Assembly: GCF_001644575.1 (NCBI RefSeq)
Contig: NZ_CP015596.1
Coordinates: forward strand, 4,092,001 to 4,156,000
Source of the DNA: Mycobacterium adipatum
Lineage (GTDB): Bacteria > Actinomycetota > Actinomycetes > Mycobacteriales > Mycobacteriaceae
Direction of reading: 5' to 3'
DNA: 64,000 nucleotides
In this document: piece by piece, positions 1-10,907 of the stretch
Layout: each line of letters opens with the position of its first letter
How positions within the stretch are numbered: the first letter of the stretch is position 1
The notes under the pieces: generated by a model
Seen by the model: only the letters and a program-made list of their open reading frames with translations
Told to the model about the DNA's origin: nothing
The model's database searches: none
Program-made: the position numbers and the translations under genes

Positions 1-611
1 CGCCAGGACACCTCGGTCAGCGCGCCGCCGACGACCAGGCCCATGACCGAACCGACGCCGGTCATGGCGGCGAACACCGCGGTGGCCTTGTTCCGGGCCG
101 GGCCCTTGGGGAACGTCGTAGCGATCAGTGCCAGGCCGGTGGGCGACGCGATGGCGGCACCGACACCCTGCAACAGGCGTGCGATCACCAGGGTGGCCTC
201 GTCCCAGGCCACCCCGCAGAGCACGGAGGCGATGGTGAACAGCGCAACACCGACGATGAAGGTGCGTTTGCGACCGATGGTGTCACCGAGGCGCCCACCC
301 AGCAGCATCAGACCACCGAAGGTCAGCACGTAGGCGGTGATGACCCAACTGCGACCCGCATCGGAGAGTCCCAGCTCATCCTGGATCTTAGGAAGCGCGA
401 CGATCGCGACCGTGCTGTCCATGGTCGCGAGCAGCTGCATACCACCGATGGCAATGACCGCGGCAATGAAGTTCCAGGGCGGCACCCACGCCGGTAACCT
501 GCTGTTTTGCCGCATATCCCCCCGGCCCACGTGTACTGGAAGGGCCCGGTCGCTGCCACCTGCGTCGTCCCGGCGGCTGGATTTACGCCCAGCGTCGTTG
601 AGAGCAGTCAT
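1..611 (-). CDS. efpA: MFS drug efflux protein EfpA, N-terminal part (runs off left edge)
   Basis: Proton-driven multidrug exporter of the DHA2 (14-helix) family in the inner membrane. Only about 203 N-terminal residues are present; the family is about 530 long. Visible are a hydrophilic N-terminus, the first helix with MDSTVAIVALP (motif D1 of DHA2 transporters), and the loop 2-3 motif A, GGRLGDTIGRKR. The residues match M. tuberculosis EfpA closely as I remember it, and the position next to cysG is the same as Rv2846c-Rv2847c. The ATG lies 22 bases after the cysG stop. A TAAGAT hexamer (631-636, minus) and AAGGT (620-624) could give it its own promoter and ribosome site. Confidence 0.9.
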   Translation of the reverse strand, partial: MTALNDAGRKSSRRDDAGGSDRALPVHVGRGDMRQNSRLPAWVPPWNFIAAVIAIGGMQLLATMDSTVAIVALPKIQDELGLSDAGRSWVITAYVLTFGGLMLLGGRLGDTIGRKRTFIVGVALFTIASVLCGVAWDEATLVIARLLQGVGAAIASPTGLALIATTFPKGPARNKATAVFAAMTGVGSVMGLVVGGALTEVSW

Positions 612-633
612 ACCGGGTTACCTTACAGTAATC

Positions 634-1851
634 TTAAGAATCCTTTAACTGCCCGAAGCCCGCCACGGGCCCGATAACGATGATCGCGGGCGGCCGGATC
701 CCCTCCGAACGCACCCGTTCGCCGACATCGGTGAGCGTCGCGCGCACCGTGCGCTGGGCGGCCGTCGTGCCGTGCTGGACCACCATCACCGGCGTATCCG
801 CTGGTCTACCGCCTGCCAGCAATGCACCGGCAAAAAGTTCGATGCGCTCCACGGCCATCAGCAAGACGATCGTGCCGGACATCGCGGCCAGCGCATCCCA
901 ATTCACTAACGATTCGGGATGGTCCGGCGCAACATGACCGCTGACCACCACGAACTCATGGGTGACGTGGCGGTGTGTGACCGGCACGCCGGCCAGCGCC
1001 GGAACCGCTATGGCGCTGGTCACACCCGGGACGACAGTCACCGGAACCCCCGCCTCCGCGCACGCGATGACCTCTTCGTAGCCGCGCGCGAAGACGAACG
1101 GGTCCCCGCCCTTGAGCCGGACCACGAACTTGCCCGCCTTGGCTCGCTCGATCAGCACGTTGTTGATGGCCTCCTGGGCCATCGCCCGGCCGTACGGAAT
1201 CTTGGCCGCGTCGATGATCTCGACATGAGGTCCCAGCTCGGCGAGCAGTTCCGGCGGTGCGAGCCGGTCGGCGACCACCACATCAGCGTGCGCGAGCAGC
1301 CGCCGGCCGCGCACCGTGATCAGCTCAGGGTCACCGGGCCCGCCGCCGACCAGCGCCACACCCTCGCGCACCACGTCCCCCGGGTCGCCGCTACGGTCGG
1401 CGATCGCGCCGGTGGCCAGCGCATCGTGGATGGCGTTGCGGATGGCCGCCGAGCGCCGGTGCTCGCCGCCGGCCAGCACCCCGACCGAGAGTCCGTCGTA
1501 GTCGAAGGATGCTGGCGTGACCGCGGTGCCCTCGATGGCCACGTCGGCGCGCACACAGAAGATGCGTCGCCGTTCGGCACCGGCCACGATCGCCGCGTTC
1601 ACGTCCGGATCGTCGGTGGCCGCCAGCACATACCAGGCACCGTCGAGATCTTCGTCACGGAAATCGCGCAACGTCAAGGTGATCGGCGTGAAGGCCTCCA
1701 CCGATGGGGTCGCCGCCCGGGTGATCACGTGGACGTCGGCGCCGGCGGCGATCAGCAGCGGCAGTCGCCGCTGGGCCACCGTGCCGCCACCCACCACCAC
1801 GACCTTGCGGCCTTCCAGACGCAGGCCGACCAGGTAGGCGTTCTCTGTCAC
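634..1851 (-). CDS. cysG: Siroheme synthase: uroporphyrinogen-III C-methyltransferase with precorrin-2 dehydrogenase domain
   Basis: Makes precorrin-2 from uroporphyrinogen III (two SAM-dependent methylations) and oxidises it to sirohydrochlorin; it is the branch point to siroheme and B12. The N-terminal domain (about 1-150) has the NAD-binding stretch VVVVGGGTVAQRRLPLL. The C-terminal SUMT domain (about 165-400) has VGGGPGDPELITVRG, the RLKGGDPFVFARG motif and VVPGVTSAIAVPALAGVPVTHR. The length of 405 equals M. tuberculosis CysG (Rv2847c). It overlaps cobB by 4 bases and is the last gene of the mqo-cob operon. A separate ferrochelatase activity, as in enteric CysG, is not evident. Confidence 0.93.
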   Translation of the reverse strand: MTENAYLVGLRLEGRKVVVVGGGTVAQRRLPLLIAAGADVHVITRAATPSVEAFTPITLTLRDFRDEDLDGAWYVLAATDDPDVNAAIVAGAERRRIFCVRADVAIEGTAVTPASFDYDGLSVGVLAGGEHRRSAAIRNAIHDALATGAIADRSGDPGDVVREGVALVGGGPGDPELITVRGRRLLAHADVVVADRLAPPELLAELGPHVEIIDAAKIPYGRAMAQEAINNVLIERAKAGKFVVRLKGGDPFVFARGYEEVIACAEAGVPVTVVPGVTSAIAVPALAGVPVTHRHVTHEFVVVSGHVAPDHPESLVNWDALAAMSGTIVLLMAVERIELFAGALLAGGRPADTPVMVVQHGTTAAQRTVRATLTDVGERVRSEGIRPPAIIVIGPVAGFGQLKDS

Positions 1852-3215
1852 GCGCCGAGCTTAAAGGTTGCGGCCGCGGCGACGAAGCGGGAGCTGGCGT
1901 GCGGGTGCGCCGCCGGGTGTGTATGCAGGTAGCCCGCGTGCACGCCGCCGTCGACCACACCGTCGGCCACCCGCTGCCCGGCTGCCGAACGGAACCCCCA
2001 GGCCATCGGATAGTCACGTCCGAAAGTTACTGCCGTGCGGTGGAATTCGTGTCCGGAAACCCGCTCCCCCACGGTGTGCAACGCGGATTCGGTGACCGCC
2101 ACAGCATCGCGGTACCCGAGCGTGAGCCGCTCGGTGAACCGCGCCGACCCGGTCAGCACCCCGCACATCGGTACTCCGTCGAGATCGTCGACCAGATAGG
2201 TCAGCCCGGCGCATTCGGCGTGCACCGGGGCTCCCGCGGCGGCCAGCGCCCGGATCTGCGCACGGACGACCTCGTTGGCCGACAGCTCGGCGGTGAACTG
2301 CTCCGGGAACCCGCCCGGGATGACCAGCGCCGCGGTATCTTCGGGCAACCCGTCGACCAGCGGATCGAAGTCCACCACCTCGGCGCCGGCGGCGCTCAGC
2401 AGTTCGCGGTGCTCGGCGTAACCGAAGCTGAACGCCCGCCCCGCGGCCAGTGCGATCCGCACCGGAGGAACCGGTTCGCTGACATCCGGCGACCAGGGCA
2501 CCGCACCCACGTTGCTCGCGGCGGCCGCCACCAGCGCCGGGATGTCCACGTGCCGGGCCACCAGGTCCGTCATCGCCGCGACGGCACGTTCGGCGAGCGC
2601 CCCGTATTCGACGGCGGTGACCAGGCCGAGGTGACGGGAGGGCACCTCCAGCTCGGCGGTGCGGGGAATGGCACCGAGCACCGCAACCCCCGCCTGTTCG
2701 CAGGCCTGGCGCAACACCTGCTCGTGGCGCGGCGTCCCGACCCGGTTCAGGATCACCCCGACCAGCCGGACAGACGTGTCAAAGGTCGAAAAGCCGTGCA
2801 GCAGAGCCGCAATACTGTGGCTTTGGCCGCGCGCGTCGACCACCAGCACCACCGGGGCCCCCAGCAGCCCGGCGACCTGTGCGGTGGATCCGCGCGCCGG
2901 GCCCACCGCGTCGGCGGAGATCCGCCCGTCGAACAGCCCCATCACACCCTCGACGACGGCGATATCGGCCCCCGCGGAGCCGTGCCGGTAGAGCGGCCCG
3001 ATCAGCGACTCCCCCAGCAACACCGGATCCAGGTTGCGGCCCGGCAGGCCGGTCGCCAGGGCGTGGTATCCCGGGTCGATGAAGTCCGGACCCACCTTGA
3101 ACGGCGCGACCCGGTGCCCCGCCTTGCGTAGGGCACCCATCAAACCCGTTGCCACGGTGGTCTTTCCGCTGCCCGACGCGGGTGCGGCAATGACGACCGC
3201 GGGGGTACTCACCAT
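1848..3215 (-). CDS. cobB: Hydrogenobyrinic/cobyrinic acid a,c-diamide synthase
   Basis: ATP- and glutamine-dependent amidation of the a and c carboxylates of the corrin ring. The N-terminal dethiobiotin-synthetase-like domain has the P-loop APASGSGKTTVATGL (about residues 10-24). The C-terminal class I glutaminase-like domain has the Cys in VHAECAGLTYLVDD and the late GHEFHRT segment. The 455-residue length is normal for CobB/CbiA. It overlaps cobO by 7 bases and cysG by 4 bases, so the three are translationally coupled. Neighbours fix the identity as CobB rather than the related CobQ, which is encoded at 29.5-31.0 kb. Confidence 0.93.
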   Translation of the reverse strand: MVSTPAVVIAAPASGSGKTTVATGLMGALRKAGHRVAPFKVGPDFIDPGYHALATGLPGRNLDPVLLGESLIGPLYRHGSAGADIAVVEGVMGLFDGRISADAVGPARGSTAQVAGLLGAPVVLVVDARGQSHSIAALLHGFSTFDTSVRLVGVILNRVGTPRHEQVLRQACEQAGVAVLGAIPRTAELEVPSRHLGLVTAVEYGALAERAVAAMTDLVARHVDIPALVAAAASNVGAVPWSPDVSEPVPPVRIALAAGRAFSFGYAEHRELLSAAGAEVVDFDPLVDGLPEDTAALVIPGGFPEQFTAELSANEVVRAQIRALAAAGAPVHAECAGLTYLVDDLDGVPMCGVLTGSARFTERLTLGYRDAVAVTESALHTVGERVSGHEFHRTAVTFGRDYPMAWGFRSAAGQRVADGVVDGGVHAGYLHTHPAAHPHASSRFVAAAATFKLGA

Positions 3216-3823
3216 TCGATGCCGCGCTGACCCTTGCGGCCCGCGTCCATCGGATGCTTGACCTTGGTCATCTCGGTCACCAGATCGGCGGCGTCGATCA
3301 ACGCCTGCGGGGCGTCGCGGCCGGTGATCACCACATGCTGGTTACCCGGCCGGTCGGCCAGCGTGGCGATCACCTCGTCGGTGCTGATCCAGCCCCACTT
3401 GAGCGGGTAGGTGAACTCGTCGAGCACATAGAAGTCGTGGCTCTGCGCGGCGATCCGGCGGGTGATCTCGGCCCACCCGTCGCGCGCGGTCTCGGCGTGA
3501 TCCACCTCGCTGCCGTGCTTGCGGGTCCACGACCAGCCCGAGCCCATCTTGTGCCACTGCACGGCCCCGCCGGTGCCGTGCTCGTCGTGCAGGCGGCCGA
3601 GCTCGCGAAAAGCGCTCTCCTCGCCCACTTTCCACTTGGCACTCTTCACGAATTGGAACACCGCGATGTCGAAACCCTGGTTCCAGGCCCGCAGCGCCAT
3701 CCCGAACGCCGCGGTCGACTTTCCCTTCCCAGGACCGGTGTGCACCGCCAGCAGCGGAGCGTTGCGTCGGGCCCTGGTGGTCAGTCCGTCATCGGGCACG
3801 GTCAGTGGTTGTCCCTGTGGCAC
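3209..3823 (-). CDS. cobO: Cob(I)alamin (corrinoid) adenosyltransferase, CobA/CobO type
   Basis: Transfers the adenosyl group of ATP to cobalt of a reduced corrinoid, giving the adenosylated intermediate. The P-loop HTGPGKGKSTAAFGMALRA sits at about residues 28-46, followed by IAVFQFVKSAKWKVGE; late motifs are FYVLDEFTYPLKWGW and HVVITGRDAP, all typical of the CobO/BtuR family. It has 204 residues, the usual size. It follows the chelatase gene by 9 bases and overlaps cobB by 7, within one operon. Confidence 0.94.
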   Translation of the reverse strand: MPQGQPLTVPDDGLTTRARRNAPLLAVHTGPGKGKSTAAFGMALRAWNQGFDIAVFQFVKSAKWKVGEESAFRELGRLHDEHGTGGAVQWHKMGSGWSWTRKHGSEVDHAETARDGWAEITRRIAAQSHDFYVLDEFTYPLKWGWISTDEVIATLADRPGNQHVVITGRDAPQALIDAADLVTEMTKVKHPMDAGRKGQRGIEW

Positions 3824-3832
3824 GATGCCTCC

Positions 3833-5755
3833 TCACGCCGCCGTCTTGACCAGCGATGTCAACTCGCCGGCCTGCAACTGGGCCAGCCGCACGGCGGGCG
3901 CCTCCAACTGCTGGGCCAGCTGTTCGGCCAAGCCCAGGCGCACGAATGACGTCTCGCAATCCACCACCACGGCCGCGGCCCCCTCGGCGACCAACAGCCG
4001 GGCGGCGGTCCGGGTCCGGCCCAGCGGGTCCGGCCCGCCGGTGGCGCGGCCGTCGGTCAGCACCACGACGAGCGGACGACGCGCGCGGTCGCGTGCCTTC
4101 TCCCGCAGCACCACGTCGCGGGCCGCCAGCAATCCCTGTGCCAGCGGGGTTTTGCCGCCGGTGTCGAAGCGGGCCAGCCGACGGCCGGCGATGTACACCG
4201 AGGATGTCGGCGGCAGCAACACATCGGCACGCTGGCCGCGGAAGGTGATCACCGCGACCTTGTCGCGGCGTTGGTAGGCATCACGCAGCAGGGACAGCGT
4301 GGCGCCGCCGACCGCGGACATCCGGTCCCGCGCCGCCATCGAGCCCGAGGCGTCCACCACGAAGATCACCAGGTTGCCTTCCCGGCCCTCCCGTACGGCG
4401 CGCCGGACATCGTCGGGCTGCACCCGCGGCCGGCCCGGCTGGCGCTGGTGGTTGACCGCAGCGAGCAGCGTGGCGAACACGTGGGTGCCATGGCCCTCGC
4501 CGGGAACGTCGGTGGCGCCGACGGTACTGCCGGTGCGGTTGCGGGCCCGGGATCGCCGGCCCGGGGCGCCTTCGCCGACCCCGGGCACCACCAACGCCTT
4601 GGTCCGGAAGGTGGCCGACGGGGGTGCGCTGGACCGGGTCGGGGGCGCGCCGGTGTGCTTCGGCGCCTCGGATGGCGTACCGCTCTGCCCGTTGCTCTGT
4701 GGATCTCCCTGCGGGGGTGGTCCGTCCATCGGAGTATCCGATCCACCGCCACCGGGGGGCTCCGGGTCGGGCTCGGGATCTTCGGGCGCCTCTTCGGTCT
4801 GCGCGAGTGCCTCGTCGAGGCGCTCCTGGTCCAGGCCCGGATCATCGAACGGGTCGCGCCGGCGCCGGTGCGGCAGCGCCAATTCGGCCGCCACCCGGAT
4901 GTCCTGCTCCTCGACGGTGATCTTCCCCGTCGCTTCGCTCGCCCCGTCCCGACTCCAACGCCAGGCCGCGTGCGCCACCGCCGTGCGCGCGAGCACCAGG
5001 TCAGCCCGCATGCCATCCACGTCGAACGCCGCGCACAGGGCAGCGATACGCCGTAACTCGTTGTCCGGCAACTGCACTGCGGCCACCGCAGCGCGCGCGG
5101 CGGCGATCCGCCGGGCCAGCTCGCTGTCCTGCTCGACGTAACCCGCGGCGAACCCGGCCGGGTCGGCTTCGAAGGCCAGTCGCGAGCGGATCACTTCCAC
5201 CCGGACGTCGACATCGCGGGAGGCGGCCACATCGACGGTCAGCCCGAAGCGGTCGAGCAACTGCGGACGCAGTTCACCCTCTTCGGGATTCATCGTGCCG
5301 ATCAGCACGAAACGCGCATCATGGGAATGCGAAACGCCGTCGCGTTCGATGTGCACCCGGCCCATCGCCGCCGCGTCGAGCAGCACGTCGACCAGGTGAT
5401 CGTGCAGCAGGTTCACCTCGTCGACGTAGAGCACCCCGCCGTGGGCGCGGGCCAGTAGACCCGGCGAGAAGGCGTGCTCCCCGTCGCGCAGCACCTTTTG
5501 CAGATCCAGCGATCCGACCACCCGGTCCTCGGTCGCCCCGATCGGCAGCTCGACCAGGCGCGCGTCATCGTCGACCTGGGCCAGCACCGCCGCCAGCGCG
5601 CGCACCGCGGTCGATTTCGCGGTGCCCTTCTCACCACGGATCAGCACACCGCCGATATCGGGGCGCACCGCGCACAGCACCAGGGCCAACCGCAGTCTGT
5701 CGTGGCCCACCAGCGCGCTGAAGGGATAGTGCACGGGGGCAGCGGATTGCGTCAC
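3833..5755 (-). CDS. Magnesium/cobalt chelatase-like AAA+ and von Willebrand A fusion protein (Rv2850c-like)
   Basis: Fusion of the ChlI/BchI-type AAA+ ATPase and ChlD/BchD-type vWA subunits of metal chelatases, 640 residues from the GTG start. Walker A is [14 protein letters not shown] (about 36-49), Walker B is [11 protein letters not shown], and sensor 1 is [22 protein letters not shown] Pro/Glu/Gly-rich linker (about 310-400) leads to the vWA domain with the MIDAS motif [12 protein letters not shown] chose the GTG because it overlaps the upstream GNAT stop by 4 bases; reading further upstream runs into that gene's frame. Sitting in a cob operon suggests it powers a metal insertion step, for example with a CobN-type subunit, but no such large subunit is in the window. 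That role is inferred. Confidence 0.85.
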   Translation of the reverse strand: MTQSAAPVHYPFSALVGHDRLRLALVLCAVRPDIGGVLIRGEKGTAKSTAVRALAAVLAQVDDDARLVELPIGATEDRVVGSLDLQKVLRDGEHAFSPGLLARAHGGVLYVDEVNLLHDHLVDVLLDAAAMGRVHIERDGVSHSHDARFVLIGTMNPEEGELRPQLLDRFGLTVDVAASRDVDVRVEVIRSRLAFEADPAGFAAGYVEQDSELARRIAAARAAVAAVQLPDNELRRIAALCAAFDVDGMRADLVLARTAVAHAAWRWSRDGASEATGKITVEEQDIRVAAELALPHRRRRDPFDDPGLDQERLDEALAQTEEAPEDPEPDPEPPGGGGSDTPMDGPPPQGDPQSNGQSGTPSEAPKHTGAPPTRSSAPPSATFRTKALVVPGVGEGAPGRRSRARNRTGSTVGATDVPGEGHGTHVFATLLAAVNHQRQPGRPRVQPDDVRRAVREGREGNLVIFVVDASGSMAARDRMSAVGGATLSLLRDAYQRRDKVAVITFRGQRADVLLPPTSSVYIAGRRLARFDTGGKTPLAQGLLAARDVVLREKARDRARRPLVVVLTDGRATGGPDPLGRTRTAARLLVAEGAAAVVVDCETSFVRLGLAEQLAQQLEAPAVRLAQLQAGELTSLVKTAA

Positions 5756-6213
5756 AGAGTCACCGCTCCCGGCCGGATCATCGGCACGTGCGGAATGCCG
5801 TCCTCCAGGTACTCGTCGCCGTCGCGGACGAACCCGTGGGCGCCGTACATGTCCTGCAGATAGGTCTGTGCGTCGATACGGCACGGGTAGTTGCCCACCT
5901 CGGCGATCGCGGCCTGCATCAGTCGCGCGGTGTGCCCGTGCCCGCGGTCGGCGCGTTTGGTGCACACCCGTCCGATCCGGAAGACCTTCTCTCCGCCGGG
6001 GTGCTCCTCCATCAACCGCAGCGTCGAGATCACCTGCCCGTCGGCACCCTCCAACCAGAAATGGCGCGTCTCCGCGAGCAGGTCGCGGCCGTCGAGTTCC
6101 GGGTAGGGGCAGGCCTGCTCGACGACGAAGACCTCGACGCGCAGCTTGAGCAGCTCATAGAGCGTGGCGGCGTCCAGATCCTTCGCCCAGCTGCGGCGCA
6201 GCGCGGCCGTCAT
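5752..6213 (-). CDS. GNAT acetyltransferase, ElaA-like (Rv2851c-like)
   Basis: Small acetyl-CoA-dependent N-acyltransferase of 153 residues; substrate unknown. The start [15 protein letters not shown] is followed by the ElaA-type segment [16 protein letters not shown]. The acetyl-CoA loop is [17 protein letters not shown] (about residues 88-104), and [27 protein letters not shown] ends the fold. The ATG overlaps the mqo stop by 4 bases and its stop overlaps the chelatase GTG by 4 bases. It therefore belongs to the same operon although its link to B12 synthesis is unclear. Confidence 0.85.
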   Translation of the reverse strand: MTAALRRSWAKDLDAATLYELLKLRVEVFVVEQACPYPELDGRDLLAETRHFWLEGADGQVISTLRLMEEHPGGEKVFRIGRVCTKRADRGHGHTARLMQAAIAEVGNYPCRIDAQTYLQDMYGAHGFVRDGDEYLEDGIPHVPMIRPGAVTL

Positions 6214-7703
6214 ACGGGCGCGGGCGCATCCAGCTTGAGGACCTTGGTGCCGTAGTCCCACACCTCGTTGAACAGGGCGGGCTCTGCGGACAACTTGGTG
6301 CCCAGCGACGGGACCATCTCCTTGAGCTTGGGCACCCAACCCTGGTACTGGTCGGCGAAGCAGCGCTCCATCACCTCCAGCATGGCGGGCACGGCCGTCG
6401 AGGCACCGGGCGAGGCGCCCAGCAGACCGGCGATGGTGCCGTCACCGGCGGTCAGCACCGTGGTGCCGAACTCCAGCACACCACCGGCACCCTTGCGGCG
6501 GATCACCTGGACACGCTGACCGGCGATATCCAGCTCCCAATCGGAATCGACCGCGCTGGGCGCGAATTCGCGCAACGTGTCGACGCGGGCGCTCTCGCTG
6601 AGCAGCAGCTGGCCGATCAGATATTTCAGCAGACCCGTCTCGGTCAACCCGACACCGAGCATCGAGGCCAGGTTGTTGGGCTTGACCGACAACGGCAGAT
6701 CGGTGACCTTGCCCTGTTTGAGGAATTTCGGCGACCACCCGGCGAACGGGCCGAACAGCAGCCAGGACTTGTGGTTGATCACCCGGGTGTCCAAGTGCGG
6801 CACCGACATCGGCGGGGCACCCAGCGGCGGCAGGCCGTAGACCTTGGCCTGATGGGCCGCCGCCAGCTCCGGGTTCCCGGTACGCAGGAACGCGCCGCCC
6901 ACCGGGAAACCGCCGAAGCCCTTGGCTTCCGGGATACCCGCCTTCTGCAGCAACGGCAGCGCGCCGCCACCCGCGCCGACAAACACGAACTTGGCGTTGA
7001 TCTTGCTCTTGGCCCCGGTGCGCCGATTGGTGATCTTGACCGTCCAGCTGCCGTCGGACTGCTTGTCCAGATCGCGCACGTCATGACCGAACAACGTGGT
7101 CATCCCGTGGTTGGCGGTGTACCCGATGAGCTGGCGCGACAGCGACCCGAAGTCGACGTCGGTGCCTGCCTGGGTCCAGTTCAGCGCGACGGGCTCACGG
7201 AAGTCCCGCTTGGCCGCCATCAGCGGCAGCCGGCGGGCGAACTCGTCCTTGTCGTCGATGTACTCCATCGACGCGAACAACGGGTTGGTCACCAGCGCCT
7301 CATAGCGGGCGCGCAGATACTTGGCGTTGGCCGCACCGTGCACGAAGCTCACATGCGGGATCGGGTTGAGGAAGCTGCGCACCTCGGGCAGCACGCCGTT
7401 CTCGACGGCGTAGGCCCAGAACTGGCGCGACACCTGGAACTGCTCGTTGACGGTGATGGCCTTGGCGGTGTCGATGGAGCCATCCGACTTCTGCGGCGTG
7501 TAGTTCAACTCGCAGAGCGCCGAATGGCCGGTGCCGGCGTTGTTCCACGGGTCGCTGCTTTCGGCGGCCGCACCGTCGAGGCGCTCGATCATGGTGATCG
7601 ACCAGTCGGGTTGCAGGAGGCGCAGCAGCGCGCCGAGCGTCGCACTCATGATTCCGGCGCCGACGAGCACCACGTCCGTCTTGGCTACTTTCGGGTCAGA
7701 CAC
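6210..7703 (-). CDS. mqo: Malate:quinone oxidoreductase
   Basis: FAD-dependent peripheral membrane enzyme oxidising L-malate to oxaloacetate with electrons passed to menaquinone. The N-terminal dinucleotide-binding motif is [20 protein letters not shown] (about 11-30). Family signatures are [17 protein letters not shown] and, near the end, [23 protein letters not shown]. The length of 497 is that of bacterial Mqo. The start is GTG at 7703. It is the first gene of an overlapping chain (mqo-GNAT-chelatase-cobO-cobB-cysG), the same order as Rv2852c-Rv2847c in M. tuberculosis. Confidence 0.95.
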   Translation of the reverse strand: MSDPKVAKTDVVLVGAGIMSATLGALLRLLQPDWSITMIERLDGAAAESSDPWNNAGTGHSALCELNYTPQKSDGSIDTAKAITVNEQFQVSRQFWAYAVENGVLPEVRSFLNPIPHVSFVHGAANAKYLRARYEALVTNPLFASMEYIDDKDEFARRLPLMAAKRDFREPVALNWTQAGTDVDFGSLSRQLIGYTANHGMTTLFGHDVRDLDKQSDGSWTVKITNRRTGAKSKINAKFVFVGAGGGALPLLQKAGIPEAKGFGGFPVGGAFLRTGNPELAAAHQAKVYGLPPLGAPPMSVPHLDTRVINHKSWLLFGPFAGWSPKFLKQGKVTDLPLSVKPNNLASMLGVGLTETGLLKYLIGQLLLSESARVDTLREFAPSAVDSDWELDIAGQRVQVIRRKGAGGVLEFGTTVLTAGDGTIAGLLGASPGASTAVPAMLEVMERCFADQYQGWVPKLKEMVPSLGTKLSAEPALFNEVWDYGTKVLKLDAPAPV

Positions 7704-7770
7704 GCAACAAGGTTATCCCGCCGGTGCCCGGACAAGCGGTCGGGCCGTACAGGTCACTACAGTGGCTAGG

Positions 7771-8763
7771 GTGACCGGCTGGGAGCCCGACGTATTACCT
7801 GGCTATTGGCAGCGGTCGCTGCCCCTCGGCGCCGATCCGGACGGGGAGGGAACCCTGGTGGCCACCGTCGTCGCCCGGGGTGAACCGGCTGCTCACCCAG
7901 CACGTGCGGTGCTCCTGGTGCACGGCTACACCGACTACTTCTTCCACACCGACCTGGCCGATCACTTCGCCGGGCGCGGGTTCGCGGTGTACGCGCTGGA
8001 TCTACCGAAGTGCGGTCGGTCCCGCCGGGACGGCCAGACCCCGCACTTCACCTCCAACCTGGCGCACTACGACAGCGCGCTGGCGGCCGCGCTGGACGCG
8101 ATCGGCGCGGCCGACGTGTTGGTGTACGGGCATTCGGCCGGCGGGCTGATCGTGACGCTGTGGCTGGACCGGCTGCGCCGGCGCCGCGCGACGGGCCCGA
8201 TCAGCGGCCTGGTGCTCAACAGCCCGTTCTTCGATCTGCACGGGCCGGCCATCCTGCGCACCCCGCCCACGTCGGCCGCTCTCATCGCACTCGCCCGGCT
8301 CCGCAAGATGCAGGTGGTCCGCAAGCCGACGCCCGGCGGGTATGGCACCACCCTGCACCGCGATTACGCCGGCGAGTTCGAGTACAACCTGGAGTGGAAG
8401 CCGGTCGGCGGGTTCCCGGTCACGTTCGGTTGGATCAACGCGATCCGGCGCGGGCAGAAGCGGCTGCACCGCGGTCTCGACGTCGGTGTGCCCAGCCTGA
8501 TCCTGCGCTCGGACCGCAGCGTCGCCGAGGCCGGCGATCCCGATCTGATCCAGCGCGGCGATGCGGTGCTCGACGTCGCGCAGATCGCCCGGTGGTCGGG
8601 CTGTGTGGGGCACCGGCTCACCGTGGTGCCGATCATCGACGCCAAACACGATGTGTTCCTGTCGGTCGCCGAGCCACGCTCGGCGGCCTACCGCGAGCTC
8701 GACAGCTGGCTGGACTGGTACCTGCGGACCGGGACATCCTCGACCACACCACATTCCGGATAG
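7771..8763 (+). CDS. Alpha/beta hydrolase, lysophospholipase-like (Rv2854-like)
   Basis: Serine hydrolase of about 330 residues, probably cytosolic; natural substrate unknown. The oxyanion segment is [20 protein letters not shown] and the nucleophile elbow is [10 protein letters not shown] (Ser at about residue 119), with late KHDVFLS supplying the His region. The GTG at 7771 begins [13 protein letters not shown]; another in-frame GTG at 7762 would add three residues. Its promoter must lie in the 67 bases separating it from the divergent mqo. It ends 10 bases before mtr and may be co-transcribed with it, as Rv2854-Rv2855 suggest. Confidence 0.85.
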   Translation: MTGWEPDVLPGYWQRSLPLGADPDGEGTLVATVVARGEPAAHPARAVLLVHGYTDYFFHTDLADHFAGRGFAVYALDLPKCGRSRRDGQTPHFTSNLAHYDSALAAALDAIGAADVLVYGHSAGGLIVTLWLDRLRRRRATGPISGLVLNSPFFDLHGPAILRTPPTSAALIALARLRKMQVVRKPTPGGYGTTLHRDYAGEFEYNLEWKPVGGFPVTFGWINAIRRGQKRLHRGLDVGVPSLILRSDRSVAEAGDPDLIQRGDAVLDVAQIARWSGCVGHRLTVVPIIDAKHDVFLSVAEPRSAAYRELDSWLDWYLRTGTSSTTPHSG

Positions 8764-8773
8764 GACGGCCCGC

Positions 8774-10168
8774 GTGGAGCATTACGACCTGACCATCATC
8801 GGGACCGGCTCGGGTAACAGCATCCCCGACCCGGCCGTCGATGCCCGCTACGGCGATATGCGCATCGCGATCTGCGAGCAGGGCACCTTCGGAGGCACCT
8901 GCCTCAACGTGGGCTGCATCCCGACCAAGATGTTCGTCTACGCCGCCGAGGTGGCCCAGACGGTGCGGGAGAGTTCGCGTTACGGCGTCGATGCCCACGT
9001 CGACAAGGTGCGCTGGCCCGACATCGTGTCCCGGGTGTTCGGCCGGATCGACCCGATCGCCGCCGGTGGTGAGGCGTACAAGCGGAGTCTGCCCAACATC
9101 GACGTGTACGGCAGCCACACCCGGTTCACCGGCGTCGCCGACGGCCGCTACACCCTGCGCACCGAGGACGGCGCGGAATTCAGCTCGGATCAGGTGGTGA
9201 TCGCCGCCGGCGCCCGCGCCGTCGTGCCCCCGGCCATCACCGACTGCGGCGTGCAGTACCACACCAGCGACACCATCATGCGGATCGACTCCGTACCCGA
9301 ACACCTGGTGATCGTCGGCGGCGGTTTCGTGGCCGCGGAGTTCGCGCACGTGTTCTCCGCGCTCGGCGCACGGGTCACCGTCGTGGTGCGCGGGCCCGGG
9401 ATGCTGACCCACTGCGATGAGACGATCTGCCACCGGTTCACCGATCTGGCGGCGGCCAAATGGGACCTGCGTACCCATGTCAACGTGGTCGGATCGCGCA
9501 CACACGAGGGCGACGGGGTGGTGCTCGAACTCGATGACGGCACCGAAATCACCGCAGACACCTTGCTGGTGGCGACCGGGCGCCAGCCCAATGGCGACCT
9601 GCTGGACGCCGAACTGGCGGGGGTGACGGTCAGCGACGGCATGGTCGTGGTGGACGAATTCCAGCGGACCACCGCGCGCGGGGTGTGGGCGCTGGGCGAC
9701 GTGTCCTCGAGCTATCAGCTCAAACATGTCGCCAACCACGAGATGCGGGTGGTCCGGCAGAATCTGCTGCGGTCCTGGGATGACACCGCCGCCATGGTGG
9801 CCAGCGACCACCGATTCGTGCCGTCGGCGGTGTTCACCGACCCCCAGATCGCCACCGTCGGGCTCACCGAGGCGCAGGCCCGCGAGGCCGGCCACGACAT
9901 CGCGGTCAAGGTGCAGGACTACGGTGACACCGCCTACGGGTGGGCCATGGAAGACCACACCGGCATCGCGAAACTGATCGCCGACCGCGGCACCGGCATG
10001 CTGCTGGGCGCCCACATCATGGGACACCAGGCATCCTCCATCATCCAGCCGCTGATTCAGGCGATCAGCTTCGGCCAGACCGCCAGAGAGGTTGCCACCG
10101 GCCAGTATTGGATCCATCCCGCACTGCCCGAGGTGATCGAGAACGCGTTGCTCGGGCTCACCGACTGA
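8774..10168 (+). CDS. mtr: Mycothione reductase
   Basis: NADPH-dependent flavoenzyme that reduces mycothiol disulfide and so maintains the actinobacterial thiol redox buffer. The GTG start gives [19 protein letters not shown] (FAD-binding GxGxxx). The redox-active disulfide is [14 protein letters not shown] (about 39-52). The NADPH Rossmann motif is [20 protein letters not shown] (about 177-196), and the C-terminal dimer interface has [12 protein letters not shown]. It has 464 residues, close to M. tuberculosis Mtr (about 459). Its last 11 bases overlap the 3' end of the convergent cbiO gene. Confidence 0.96.
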   Translation: MEHYDLTIIGTGSGNSIPDPAVDARYGDMRIAICEQGTFGGTCLNVGCIPTKMFVYAAEVAQTVRESSRYGVDAHVDKVRWPDIVSRVFGRIDPIAAGGEAYKRSLPNIDVYGSHTRFTGVADGRYTLRTEDGAEFSSDQVVIAAGARAVVPPAITDCGVQYHTSDTIMRIDSVPEHLVIVGGGFVAAEFAHVFSALGARVTVVVRGPGMLTHCDETICHRFTDLAAAKWDLRTHVNVVGSRTHEGDGVVLELDDGTEITADTLLVATGRQPNGDLLDAELAGVTVSDGMVVVDEFQRTTARGVWALGDVSSSYQLKHVANHEMRVVRQNLLRSWDDTAAMVASDHRFVPSAVFTDPQIATVGLTEAQAREAGHDIAVKVQDYGDTAYGWAMEDHTGIAKLIADRGTGMLLGAHIMGHQASSIIQPLIQAISFGQTAREVATGQYWIHPALPEVIENALLGLTD

Positions 10169-10907
10169 CGCTGAAGCCCCACGGTAGTTCCAGTCGGTGC
10201 GCGGCGAGCAGGTCCGCATCGCCGAGAATCTCTGACGTGGCGCCGTCGGCGACCACTCGCCCAGCATCGAGAATCACCGCGCGAGTGCACAATTGGGCGG
10301 CATAGGGAAGATCGTGGGTGACGACGAGGATGGTTGCCCGCAACCCGGACAGGGTCTCGGCGAGTTCGCGCCGGGCCAGCGGGTCGAGATTGGCCGACGG
10401 TTCGTCGAGGACCAGGACCTCCGGGTGGCAGGCGAGCACCGTGGCCAGCGCGGCCCGCCGCCGCTGGCCCAGCGACAGATGCGCCGGACTGCGGTCGGCG
10501 TGCTCGGTCATCGACACCACCGCCAGCGCATCGGCGACACGGGCGGTCAACTCGGGCCCGGTGACACCGAAATTGGCCGGGCCGAACGCGACATCCTGCG
10601 CGACGGTCGGCATGAAGAGTTGGTCGTCGGGATCCTGAAAAACCAACCCGACCCGTCGGCGGATCTCTCGAACGGTGTGACGCGACAGCGTTGTCTCGCC
10701 GATCGCCACTGAGCCCTGCGTCGGGGTGAGAACGCCATTGAGCGAGAGCATCAACGTGGTCTTGCCCGCCCCGTTCGGTCCGAGAATGGCCACCCGCTCC
10801 CCTACTGCCACAGTCAGATCCACGCGGTCCAGGCCGACATGCCCATCGGGGTACACGTGACGAAGACCGGCGACCCGGACCACCGGCGCGGTCACCGCAG
10901 CGCCCAT
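10158..10907 (-). CDS. cbiO: Cobalt ECF transporter ATP-binding protein CbiO
   Basis: ATPase subunit that drives Co(II) uptake through CbiMNQ. Walker A is [18 protein letters not shown] (about 38-55), the Q-loop is [13 protein letters not shown], the ABC signature is [16 protein letters not shown], and Walker B is [20 protein letters not shown] is typical of ECF ATPases. The first ATG (10907) overlaps cbiQ by 16 bases; a GTG at 10895 would overlap by 4 bases and is an alternative. Last gene of the cbiMNQO operon. Confidence 0.93.
   Translation of the reverse strand: MGAAVTAPVVRVAGLRHVYPDGHVGLDRVDLTVAVGERVAILGPNGAGKTTLMLSLNGVLTPTQGSVAIGETTLSRHTVREIRRRVGLVFQDPDDQLFMPTVAQDVAFGPANFGVTGPELTARVADALAVVSMTEHADRSPAHLSLGQRRRAALATVLACHPEVLVLDEPSANLDPLARRELAETLSGLRATILVVTHDLPYAAQLCTRAVILDAGRVVADGATSEILGDADLLAAHRLELPWGFSVSR

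Noticed and set aside
8633..10267. 544-codon minus-strand frame opposite mtr
   Set aside because: Shadow of mtr; no recognisable domain.
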